Shown piece after piece: positions 55,514-64,000 of a stretch of 64,000 nt of DNA. The stretch is from Linum tenue (Eukaryota; Streptophyta; Magnoliopsida; Malpighiales; Linaceae). Every line of letters starts with the position of its first letter. The stretch's first letter is position 1. A model generated the notes under the pieces. The model had not been told where the DNA came from. It did no database searches and worked only from the letters and a program-made list of their open reading frames with translations. Position numbers and translations under genes: made by a program. Location of the stretch: the NCBI GenBank assembly GCA_946122785.1, contig CAMGYJ010000004.1, forward strand, positions 61,760,679 through 61,824,678. Reading direction: 5' to 3'.

Positions 55514-58132
55514 TCACATGGGAATGCTTTCAAAGAGCATGGACTTGATGTGGTCCTCGAGCTTTGGAAGTCTCCGAGTTTGATCAACGTCAACCCCGCA
55601 TCCATACATCAAAGGCACCATTTTTGCAGAATTATGGGCTGCCCTGTTGAAAACTAATGGGAATGGTGTTATAGATAGAAATTCATGGTTTAGTTGCTTC
55701 CATGTCTCTTCAATCATATCCATTACATGAACCTTAGCTTCATCGATTGAACATTGAGGATTCTCCATCAAGTAGAAATTAACGTAAGATCCGTCTTCAC
55801 CATCTTGTTCCTCGTCCTACAAGCGGTTGCAGACGGGTTAGGATATTCAATGTTATTGACATACAATCGATCATGGTTTGATGCATGATAAACAAAGAAT
55901 TGCCGTGAAACTTAATTGTGTATAAATAGATGTTGAATTGAAACTTAATTGTGTATAAATTTTTTGTCGTATTGAGTAGAAGTAGTGAAATTGGCTTCAT
56001 GGATTGAAGATGAGGATTCTCCGTAGAAATCCACATAAGATCCGTCTTCACCATCTTGTTTTTCTTTCTACAAGCAGTTTCATGGATTGATGCATGGTAA
56101 ACAAAGAACTGTCATGAAACTTAAGTATGTACAGATAGATGTTAAATTGAATTTTCCGAGACATATTTTCGAATTTGTTAGATCTAGTGAAATCGAATTC
56201 AACTATATAAAAATTGGGTTACATTCAAATACATATAATGATTAGTCTTTCAAAATGCACAATAATAACTCGATGGGACATCAAAAAAAAATCTAGGGTT
56301 TTCCTTCATGATCAAGGGTATTGAGGTATCCAACCTTAAACTGTCTCGCTTAAAATGTGACGACCCAAAAGTCGATATATAATGTTAAAGCCATGCTTAC
56401 CGTCGAAGAGAGGTCATCCCACAGTCGGAGAATTTTGGCAACGGAAGAGATCACCGGAGGATCATCGCCATTAACGAGGTCCTCGTTTCTCTGTGTTAGG
56501 CCCTGCCCCAAAAGGAAGAAGAGGTGAACCAGAACAACTTGCACCCCGGAGCTAACTATTCCATTCTTCAAGTACGCTTCCGCACTTGGGGATTTTCCTC
56601 CTTTGAACCACTTGGCTTCCACTAGAAATGCCTTGAAAAGTTTCGCCCACTGAAAGAACATATATATTTGCTGAAAATTATTATCATAAAGTCACAAATG
56701 CCATTAAACCCCAAAACTAGTAAATTCCTTTACGTACGGCTTGTCGCAGGGAGTGTATTTGGTTGCATCCATGTCTTTTGTACACTTTGTACCCAATCTC
56801 ATTGGTGACATGATGGAGAGCCATAAAGCATTTCCTCATATAATCCGGCAATTGGTCTGCCGATGCAACGTCCCATCTGCACAAAACCATATATATATTT
56901 TCAACATGGATATTAATCTCTCATGAGATCGCGCCGCGCGGTTCTACACACCAAAAAAAAAAAAGAGCGAGCGAGAGCGAGAGAAACAGAGAAAAACGAC
57001 AGTTACCTGTCAACGATTTCTGTAAAGAGAGTCAGTTCATCCAGCGACCCGTACACATCGAAGATGTCGTCAACGAGGTACACGAACGAGATCGGTTTGG
57101 CGAGCTCGACTCTCTCTTCGGAGAATTTCGAATCTATCAACGTCGTCAACGGCCACATGCACCACTTCATCGGTTCATTCCTCGCGAATTCCAACTCCTC
57201 CGCCAACCCTAGCTCCTTCCACCATCTGCGAACAAAAGAACAACCAGATTAGGCTAGGCTGACTATTTGGTCAGGACTGTTTGGTTTTACCCGAAACCTG
57301 ACCGTATAACCCGGACCGGGACCGGACTGGGACCAGATACCAAACAAACCAATCTCATATTCGGGTTTTATATTTGAGGTAAAAAACCGTTTGGAACCGG
57401 ATCGAAAATCGGATAAAGACCGGATAAGAGACCGCAACACCCAACACCCAAAACTCAACCAACTCCTCACCTTTTGAGGCCTCAAGCCACTCAAATCCCC
57501 ACAAGTTCAATCTAAAATCAAGACCAAATTGGGACCGGACCGGATCAAGACCGGACTGTATCCAATCCAATCTTTGGTCCTTATATTCCCAATTTAACCG
57601 GACCGAAACCGGATCAATTCGGGCCAATTTAACCGGACCGGACCGAATAGCCAGCCCTTTACCAGATCACACCAACAAACAGGATTAATCACCATGAACG
57701 AAAAAAGGGGGAAGGAAAAAAAACATCGTACTTACTTAGACACATGGACGACTTCTTGCAGGCAAACAGACTGGTTCATATTGAACTCCAACCTTGCTAG
57801 ATCAGCCAGCGTGTCTTCATAGTAGTGCTTGGTCGTCGAGCCGCCATGGAAATTGCTGAGGTAGTTCCTAATGTGGCATTTGGGTAAGCTTCTGTGGGAA
57901 GGATGTCTCACTGTGTAGTCTGCAAAAGCAGTAGTGGCGGCTTGTAAAGTTGTAGTGCTGCTGCTTCGTGCTGAATCCAACAAGTGGGCACATAATTCTC
58001 CTGCTTCGACCAGTGTGGTTTCCTCTTTTGTGGCCCAATATGATGCTTCGTAAAGTTCGATCAATCCCATGATGTCTTGTTCTGATTTGCTCTGCAACTT
58101 GCCGTCCTTGTTAATGAAGTTTTGGAACACAT
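55514..58132 (-). CDS. Terpene synthase, TPS-g-like, exons 3-7; 5' part separated by a Copia element
   Basis: Exons (minus strand) 57736-58132, 57007-57225, 56738-56876, 56401-56649 and 55514-55816 join with GT-AG introns in consistent phases to give 435 codons ending in TGA or similar stop at 55514. Exon sizes 219, 139 and 249 are the standard TPS ones. DDIFD is in exon 4, and the second Mg-binding motif DDLSSTDEE spans the exon 6-7 junction; both are intact. Exon 3 starts at the conserved phase-1 point (G|AT GTG TTC). Its upstream intron holds a 5.2-kb Copia insertion. Exons 1-2 are not seen before 64000, though a possible donor lies at 63998. The coding parts visible are undamaged, so the gene may be functional if the intron still splices. 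Confidence 0.87.
55985..56165 (-). repeat. Tandem duplicate of the TPS exon 7 start and adjoining intron
   Basis: Blocks GAGGATTCTCC, AAGATCCGTCTTCACCATCT, TTTCTACAAGC and AACTTAA, then ATAGATGTTRAATTGAA, repeat those at about 55735-55946 with an offset near 256 bp. The copy lies in intron 6 and carries an exon-7-like acceptor region but disrupted coding sequence. Confidence 0.75.
57250..57660. mobile_element. hAT MITE, TAGGGG family copy C (411 bp), in TPS intron 3
   Basis: Inverted relative to copies A and B. The outer ends are somewhat decayed (AGGCTAGGCTGACTATTTGG ... GAATAGCCAGCCCTTT). Flanks ACCAGAT(T) at 57243-57250 and ACCAGAT(C) at 57661-57668 match over 7 bp, the remains of an 8-bp duplication. 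The inside shares GGACCAAAGATTGGATTGGA-like and GAGGAGTTGGTT blocks with the other copies. Confidence 0.85.
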
Positions 58133-58220
58133 CTTTTACCAGGAGAAGAAATTAAAGTGAATAAGAAGTTAGTTTACTCTGTGAAAAGGATGAAATTACT
58201 TTTTAATTTGTGAAGGTGGA

Positions 58221-58538
58221 TAACAACGAAGTGGTACAAGAGATTGAACCCTAAAAACTTGAGCATTTCATTACAATCTCTGGCCTTTATAGGCAGAGCA
58301 TTACAGGAAGAAGACAAGCAAGTTTGCTGTTTGTTTTGAAGCTTGGAAAGGAAACAAGACAGTCTTGTGGCAAAAGTAAACAACGACTGAAAGGGAAAGA
58401 AGAAACGGCGACGTTCCGAGGAGATGGCTTCTCCTTCAGCAGCACTGAAACGGCGGCGTTCCACTTAAGCTCCTTGTCTCGTGTCGAAACGTTGTCGTAG
58501 AGAATTCTGACCGTTGGAAATGAATTTTCCGTCTGTTA
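58221..58538 (-). repeat. 3' LTR of the TPS-intron Copia element
   Basis: 318 bp. The gag-pol frame reads through the polypurine tract and stops inside this LTR at 58465, so about 24 C-terminal residues are LTR-encoded. Confidence 0.93.
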
Positions 58539-61500
58539 CCCCCCCGCAAGCTGGTGGGCAAAGATTGCGCACACCAAGCTTGGAGAGCAGTGTCTGAAAT
58601 GGAGCGGGAGATAGGGGTTTTGTGAACAAATCCGCCAATTGGTGAGCTGAGGAGATATGAAGAAGCTTCAGAGTCCCTGATTGTGCCTTCTCTCGAACAA
58701 AGTGGCAGTCCAGTTCGATGTGTTTGGTTCTTTCGTGGAAGGTGGGGTTTTTGGCAATGTGAATTGCGCTCTGGTTGTCGCAATACAGAGTTGCTGGAGC
58801 TGAAGAAGAGGCTTGGAAATCAGCCAGAAGGTATTGCAGCCACTGTATTTCACAAGCCGTTTGGGCGAGGGCCCTGTATTCTGCCTCACATGATGATCTG
58901 GAGACTGTTCTTTGCTTTTTACTTTTCCAGGAGATTAAAGAGTCACCAACATAGATGCAAAAACCAGTAGTCGATCTTCTGGTGTCAACACACGCTGCCC
59001 AATCGGAGTCAGCAAAGGCCTTGAGTTGAAATGTGCCTGTTGAGGGAAAGAAGAGACCAGTTGCAGGTGCAGACTTCAGGTACCTTAGTACACGAAGAAC
59101 AGCTTTGTAGTGGGTAATTGTTGGTGAAGACATGAACTGACTCAGTTGCTGTGTGGCAAAACTGATGTCAGGGCGTGTTGTAGTGAGGTAGATCAACTTC
59201 CCTACAAGTGTTCTGTAGAGTTCAGGGTCTTCAAATGCTGTATCTGGTCCATTGCTGAGGTGGAGTTTGTAGTCCATAGGTGTAGTCACAGGTTTTGTAT
59301 CCAAGACATGTGCTTCCTCTAAAATTTCAAGAGTGTATTTCCTTTGACTGATGTGAATTCCAGATTTGCTTCGAGCCACTTCAATGCCAAGGAAGAATTT
59401 CAAATCTCCCATGTCTTTGATGCTGAATTCTTTGTGCAGAATCTCTTTTAATGATTGAATCTCATCAATATCATTGCCCCCCAGAACTAGATCATCCACA
59501 TAGATCAGAATGCAAGTATAGCTAGTGTCTGTGACCTTGAAAAACAGTGAATGGTCTGCTTGACTCTGTGTGTAACCAACCTGTCCCAATTTGTCAGTCA
59601 ATTTGGAAAACCACTGTCTGGAAGCTTGTTTTAAGCCATATAAAGATTTTTTCAGTTTGCAGACTGGGTTGGGAATACCAGGAGGTGGAGTATACCCTTT
59701 TGGTAGGGTCATATAAACCTCTTCTTGCAAATCTCCATGGAGAAATGCATTGTTCACATCTAGTTGGTGAACATGCCAGTTTCTCATGGCAGCAATTGCA
59801 AGAAAGGTTCTGACAGTGGTCATTTTGATTACAGGAGCAAAAGTGTCCTGATAATCAATGCCCTCTTGTTGAGTGTTGCCTTTGGCAACAAGTCTTGCCT
59901 TGTGTCTCTCCAAAGAACCATCAGAGAGGAATTTATCCTTGTAGATCCATTTGTTGCTGATAGGTTTCACCCCTTTAGGTAAACTGACCACATCCCAGGT
60001 ATGGTTTTTGAGTAAAGCTTGAATTTCAAGCTGCATTGCACTGTTCCAGATCTCATGTTGTGAAGCCTCTTGGTAAGATTGAGGTTCATGATGACTTGAA
60101 ATGTGGAGAAGAAATTTTTTGTGAGCAGGTGAAAGTTTGTCATATGACAGGAAGGAAGGGAAAGAATACCTTGAATCTTGGTTCTGTTGCAGACTTGAGT
60201 GACTGGTTCTGCTTGGACCCTGTGATAAATAACAATGGTAATGTTGGACAAGATGGGGAGGGGGTTTGGATTGTCTGTCTGAACGTCTTACTGGTTGGAT
60301 TGGTGGGGAAGGTGGTGGTGATGGAACAAATGGAGAGTTGGGTGGGGAAGGCAGTGGGCTGGTAGGTGGGGAAGGGGTGTTATCTGGATGGGGTGTAGCA
60401 GTAGGAGAGTCTGTAGCTGGGGGAGGAGATGGAGGTGATAAATGAGAAGATGGTGAGGGATCATGAATGATGCTGTTGTTTGGATTTGGGGTTGGGAAGA
60501 GGAAATCTGGATGAGGACTAGAATCATGATCAGGGGAGGAATTTTTGTATGGGAAATATGACTCATAGAAAATCACATCTCTAGACAAGAAAACCTCATG
60601 AGAGGTGATGTCATACAGTTTGTAACCTTTAATCCCAGGGGCATAACCAATGAAGATAGCTTTTCTTGCCCTGGGTTGGAATTTGGTTCTGTGGCTGGCT
60701 AGTGTACTTGCATAACACAGGCAGCCAAAAACCTTTAGATCAGTTAAGTCTGGCTGTTTGTTGTGAAGCTTTTGAAAGGGAGTTAGGTTTGAGAGAATGG
60801 GAGTTGGAACACGATTAATTAGGTAGACTGAGTGTTTGACACAGTCACCCCAGAAAGCAGGAGGAAGGGATGCTTGGAACTGAAGGGCTCTAGCAACAGC
60901 AAGTATGTGCTGATGCTTCCTTTCTACTTTACTATTTTGCTGTGGTGTTTGGACACAGGACATTTCATGAACAATTCCTGTTTTGTGAAAGAAATCTTCC
61001 ATTTGGAATTCCTTTCCCTGGTCACTTCTTATGATTTTGATTTTTGATTGGAATTGCCTTTCCATCTGATTGCAGAAGGCAATAAGTTTAGGTCTTGCCT
61101 CTGATTTAAGTTGCAAAAGAATGATCCATGTCATTCGAGTGTAATCATCAACAACAGTTAAGAAGTATTTGTATCCATCATAAGTTGGGACAGAGTTGGG
61201 ACCCCAGATGTCTACATGAAGAAGTTCAAAAGGGAAAGAAGTTACAGACTGACTGGTAGGGAAAGGGAGACGTTTTTGCTTAGCAAAATGACAGACATCA
61301 CAAGGTTGATCTCTTAGAGTAGCAATGGAGGTACAAAATTGATTGAGTATGGGAATTTTGGAATGGGAGACATGCCCTAATCGAAAATGCCATAGGTCAA
61401 AGGTGGAGGTGGAGGCAGCTGAGATCAACTTAGGAAAAAGGGAAGCTTCAAGGTAATAAAGGCCATTGCAGAGTTTAGCAGAACCAATCACTCTCGTCTG

Positions 61501-63045
61501 CTTCAGATCCTGTATAAGACAAGTGGTGGAGTGAAAGGTTAAACACAATGAGTTCTTAGAAGTTAATCTGCTCACAGAGATAAGGTTGAAGGTGAAGTTT
61601 GGAACAAACAAGGCATCATGTAAGTGCAAGTCATCACTGCAGATGGCAGTTCCTGAATGTGTAGCTTGAATTTGTTCACCAGTGGGAAGAGTGATGAAAA
61701 TATTGTGTAATGGTTGAGGGTCATGGAGGTAGGCTAAGGAGCACACAATGTGATCAGAGGCTCCTGTATCAACAATCCATTTGGGAGGGTTTGTGGAAAA
61801 AGCATTCAATATGGGGGCTGGGGGATTTGGAGAAGAAGTTGTACCTGGTGTAGTCACATATGCAGCAGCAGAGAAAGAGGGTTGTGTCTTTGTGGAAGAC
61901 ATTAAGCTCATAAGTTTGTCATAATCTGACCTAGTGAGCTTTACTTCATCATTGCTTGATGGAGTGCTGAGAAGAGCAGCTGTTGGTCTTGGTCTGGGAG
62001 GAGCAGTTGATGAGGACCTAGGGACAAAATTAGCTGGATAACCATGCTTCTGAAAGCATTTGTCTTCTGAGTGACCTCTTCTTTTGCAATGGGTGCAGAT
62101 AATAACAGTTCCAGATGTGGAGGCTTGAGGTCTGGACATGCCAGGTGGCCATCCATGCTTCTGAAAACAGATGTCCTCAGTGTGTCCCTCTCTTCTACAA
62201 AAGGTGCAGTATGGTGGTTTGCTGTTGGTAGAAGTCCTTCTGTTTCCTCCTTGAAAACCAAGAGCAGTGGATTCTGTCTGTGTGGATGCAACCATTTTAC
62301 CAGTTTGTGTACCATAGATCTGCCTTTCATGCTGTAACATGCGTTGAAAGACCCTGTTGATTGTAGGTAGTTCTTCTCCAAATAGTACTTGAGCTCTAAC
62401 AGTAGCATAATTGTCATTTAACCCACGCAAGAACTTAATCACATAGCTGGTTTCATGGTATTGCAGGACACGAGTCATGGCAGCACAGTCAAGGTGACTA
62501 GTGGGGGTGCAAGTACATGGCAAAAGGGGTTGGTAGTTCTCTAACTCATCACGAAGAGTGATGACATAGCCATAGTACTCAGTAATGGTACGATTACCTT
62601 GATGCAGAGTAGAAAGGGCTTCTTCCAGTTCAGCAATCCGAATCAAATCACCAGATCCATACCTTGTTTGTAGACTAGACCATGCTTCAGCTGCTGTTTT
62701 ACTTGAGAGAATGGTTTTGCGGATCTCTGAGGAAGAAGCTTGTTGTATCCAAGAAAGCACCATGACATTGTTACGAATCCAGGCGCCATGGCGTGGATCT
62801 GTAGCCTCTGGCTGTGGAATAGTACCATTGATGAAGCCAACTTTGTTTTTAGCAGCAAGTGCATTGAGCATCGCCCTACTCCAGTCATTATAGTTTGTGG
62901 CAGTAAGGGTTTCAGCGACAAGAAGAGATCCAGGCTGCTCGGAGCCATGGAGAAAGAAAGGGTCTGAGAGAGGGTCAAGAGGAATGGGGGCAGGCACATT
63001 TTGTTGCTCTGCCTGTTGTTGTTGAGCGGCTTGGTTGTCCGCCAT
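58465..63045 (-). CDS. Copia gag-pol polyprotein, intact
   Basis: 1526 residues without a stop. Gag (about 1-250) is followed by two CX2CX4HX4C zinc knuckles (C280-C293 and C317-C330), an unusual doubling for Copia, which mostly has one. The protease DTGAS starts at D426. Integrase follows (ELLHVDIWGPN, IRSDQGKEF, TPQQNSKVERKHQ), with KVERKH at the catalytic Glu. A long Pro/Ser-rich linker (PSPPTSPLPSPPNSPF) separates integrase from reverse transcriptase (NKWIYKDKF, QLDVNNAFLHGD, YVDD at about 1182-1185). RNase H has FADSDWAACVD, CEAEYRAL and HIELDCHFVRE. The lineage may be Ale/Ivana-like; this needs a tree. Confidence 0.95.
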   Translation of the reverse strand: MADNQAAQQQQAEQQNVPAPIPLDPLSDPFFLHGSEQPGSLLVAETLTATNYNDWSRAMLNALAAKNKVGFINGTIPQPEATDPRHGAWIRNNVMVLSWIQQASSSEIRKTILSSKTAAEAWSSLQTRYGSGDLIRIAELEEALSTLHQGNRTITEYYGYVITLRDELENYQPLLPCTCTPTSHLDCAAMTRVLQYHETSYVIKFLRGLNDNYATVRAQVLFGEELPTINRVFQRMLQHERQIYGTQTGKMVASTQTESTALGFQGGNRRTSTNSKPPYCTFCRREGHTEDICFQKHGWPPGMSRPQASTSGTVIICTHCKRRGHSEDKCFQKHGYPANFVPRSSSTAPPRPRPTAALLSTPSSNDEVKLTRSDYDKLMSLMSSTKTQPSFSAAAYVTTPGTTSSPNPPAPILNAFSTNPPKWIVDTGASDHIVCSLAYLHDPQPLHNIFITLPTGEQIQATHSGTAICSDDLHLHDALFVPNFTFNLISVSRLTSKNSLCLTFHSTTCLIQDLKQTRVIGSAKLCNGLYYLEASLFPKLISAASTSTFDLWHFRLGHVSHSKIPILNQFCTSIATLRDQPCDVCHFAKQKRLPFPTSQSVTSFPFELLHVDIWGPNSVPTYDGYKYFLTVVDDYTRMTWIILLQLKSEARPKLIAFCNQMERQFQSKIKIIRSDQGKEFQMEDFFHKTGIVHEMSCVQTPQQNSKVERKHQHILAVARALQFQASLPPAFWGDCVKHSVYLINRVPTPILSNLTPFQKLHNKQPDLTDLKVFGCLCYASTLASHRTKFQPRARKAIFIGYAPGIKGYKLYDITSHEVFLSRDVIFYESYFPYKNSSPDHDSSPHPDFLFPTPNPNNSIIHDPSPSSHLSPPSPPPATDSPTATPHPDNTPSPPTSPLPSPPNSPFVPSPPPSPPIQPVRRSDRQSKPPPHLVQHYHCYLSQGPSRTSHSSLQQNQDSRYSFPSFLSYDKLSPAHKKFLLHISSHHEPQSYQEASQHEIWNSAMQLEIQALLKNHTWDVVSLPKGVKPISNKWIYKDKFLSDGSLERHKARLVAKGNTQQEGIDYQDTFAPVIKMTTVRTFLAIAAMRNWHVHQLDVNNAFLHGDLQEEVYMTLPKGYTPPPGIPNPVCKLKKSLYGLKQASRQWFSKLTDKLGQVGYTQSQADHSLFFKVTDTSYTCILIYVDDLVLGGNDIDEIQSLKEILHKEFSIKDMGDLKFFLGIEVARSKSGIHISQRKYTLEILEEAHVLDTKPVTTPMDYKLHLSNGPDTAFEDPELYRTLVGKLIYLTTTRPDISFATQQLSQFMSSPTITHYKAVLRVLRYLKSAPATGLFFPSTGTFQLKAFADSDWAACVDTRRSTTGFCIYVGDSLISWKSKKQRTVSRSSCEAEYRALAQTACEIQWLQYLLADFQASSSAPATLYCDNQSAIHIAKNPTFHERTKHIELDCHFVREKAQSGTLKLLHISSAHQLADLFTKPLSPAPFQTLLSKLGVRNLCPPACGGVTDGKFISNGQNSLRQRFDTRQGA

Positions 63046-63095
63046 TGAAAAGAAGAAGGGCGGCGGCTAGGGTTCTATCCCGGGCTCTGATACCA

Positions 63096-63413
63096 TAACA
63101 ACGAAGTGGTACAAGAGATTGAACCCTAAAAACTTGAGCATTTCATTACAATCTCTGGCCTTTATAGGCAGAGCATTACAGGAAGAAGACAAGCAAGTTT
63201 GCTGTTTGTTTTGAAGCTTGGAAAGGAAACAAGACAGTCTTGTGGCAAAAGTAAACAACGACTGAAAGGGAAAGAAGAAACGGCGACGTTCCGAGGAGAT
63301 GGCTTCTCCTTCAGCAGCACTGAAACGGCGGCGTTCCACTTAAGCTCCTTGTCTCGTGTCGAAACGTTGTCGTAGAGAATTCTGACCGTTGGAAATGAAT
63401 TTTCCGTCTGTTA
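63096..63413 (-). repeat. 5' LTR of the TPS-intron Copia element
   Basis: Reads as identical to the LTR at 58221-58538. It contains the element promoter; the minus-strand transcript would run in the same direction as the TPS gene. Confidence 0.93.
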
Positions 63414-63418
63414 GTGGA

Positions 63419-64000
63419 AGTTATATAAAATGGCCAAATAGATATAAAATACAAATAAGTAAGAAAAAGAGAATAAATAATTTTTTTGGAATTTTTTATT
63501 AAATAATATTATTAAATGATATGTTTTAATTATAGAAAATTTAAAAGGAAAATCGAAAAAACTGTGATGATAATTTCGTATTTTCAAGCAGTTTTTTCAT
63601 AAAAGCTTCTGAGTGGGTTTCAGATGTTTTAAAAAAACCTGGTTTAAACTTGTGTTCGACCCAATTTCACTTTTTGAAGTAAAAGCACTACGAAAAGTCG
63701 GATCAAAGATAGACATAATTAAATTGGAAAAATAACTGAGAGTTTTTCGCCTAACGATCTGATTTTTTTAGTTTGAATATGAAATGGTAGATACCGTGAA
63801 GAACGAATCAGACAAAAAAAGTGAATTGATTATTAACATATGAGTTTCTTTTACGAGATATAAAAAAATCAGATTTTAATCATGCTTCCAAGGTAATAAA
63901 ATATTTCCGTCCATATCATCGTATTTCCATCTTTCATCATATAGTTAAAAATCATTAACCATCCAAACTCATTGAAAGAATTCTTCTCATTTCGTACCTG
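63419..64000 (-). other. Remaining part of the disrupted TPS intron, possibly ending at exon 2
   Basis: AT-rich, no ORF. On the minus strand the window edge reads CAG then GTACGAA (63998/63997), a possible splice donor. Its phase cannot be checked because the exon lies beyond the window, but a terminal G would fit the G|AT junction used by the other TPS. Confidence 0.35.

Larger units (their letters stand above)
58221..63413 (-). mobile_element. Full-length Ty1/Copia retrotransposon in a TPS intron
   Basis: LTRs at 58221-58538 and 63096-63413 are each 318 bp and look identical. The 5-bp target duplication GTGGA is perfect (58216-58220 and 63414-63418). The primer binding site TGGTATCAGAGC (minus strand, 63084-63095) directly abuts the 5' LTR. 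A polypurine tract with seven G (58539-58545) directly abuts the 3' LTR. The LTRs begin TAACAGACGG and end CGTTGTTA, so they lack canonical TG...CA ends. One intact gag-pol ORF is present. Very recent insertion. Confidence 0.96.

Noticed and set aside
45754..57660. The hAT transposase at 46261-48705 as the driver of the TAGGGG MITEs
   Set aside because: Its element ends are CAGGGGCG(G/T)AG, unlike the TAGGGGTGGC ends of the MITEs, so cross-mobilisation is not supported.
58174..58464. 96-residue frame repeated at 63067-63339 as a duplicated gene
   Set aside because: Both are chance frames in the two LTRs of the Copia element.

Overview
This is a 64 kb stretch of nuclear DNA from a flowering plant, almost certainly a eudicot. 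It carries spliced genes with GT-AG introns, a plastid RNA-editing factor (MORF9-like), P-type PPR genes, a DUF538 gene, class II O-methyltransferase (OMT) genes, terpene synthase (TPS) genes and a nuclear initiator tRNA-Met gene. These sit in AT-rich intergenic DNA full of plant transposons. I cannot name the species from sequence alone.

Layout, left to right. (1) 67-1586: the first five coding exons of a TPS-g-like terpene synthase on the minus strand; the gene runs off the left edge. (2) 1.7-9.8 kb: intergenic DNA with a complete non-autonomous CACTA element (5292-7335), a minus-strand LINE remnant and a lone CACTA-type end. (3) 9.9-15.3 kb: a near full-length L1-type LINE whose second ORF has in-frame stops and a homopolymer frameshift. 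(4) 17380-18798: a four-exon MORF9-like gene. (5) 19.5-26.2 kb: two hAT-type MITEs and a Copia solo LTR. (6) 26802-27456: a DUF538 secreted protein gene; 29198-29467 (minus): a small membrane protein. (7) 31201-32385 and 53297-54439: two paralogous organellar PPR genes that flank the OMT region. (8) 34.7-52.4 kb: three OMT loci in one orientation: a 5' fragment, a pseudogene (nonsense codon plus a Copia insertion in exon 2), and an intact two-exon gene. (9) 45.75-48.78 kb: a hAT element with an uninterrupted transposase ORF. (10) 55.0-58.1 kb: a second TPS gene (exons 3-7 intact) with exon-7 relics and an initiator tRNA-Met gene beside it. (11) 58221-63413: a full-length Copia element inside a TPS intron.

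The host genes fall into two groups. The organellar RNA/translation genes (MORF9-like and two PPRs) have TGGGCC-type site II motifs upstream. The specialised-metabolism genes (TPS and OMT) have been duplicated, broken and invaded by transposons. Both full-length Copia elements have LTR pairs I read as identical and perfect 5-bp target duplications, so they are young. A TAGGG-ended hAT MITE family with 8-bp target duplications sits in introns of both the intact OMT and the second TPS.

I found no convincing new biochemical system. The strongest observations are the base-level transposon reconstructions, one Copia element with non-TG/CA LTR ends, a tandem duplication of the core promoter of the intact OMT in which one copy has a G-box, and the possible TPS/OMT cluster.
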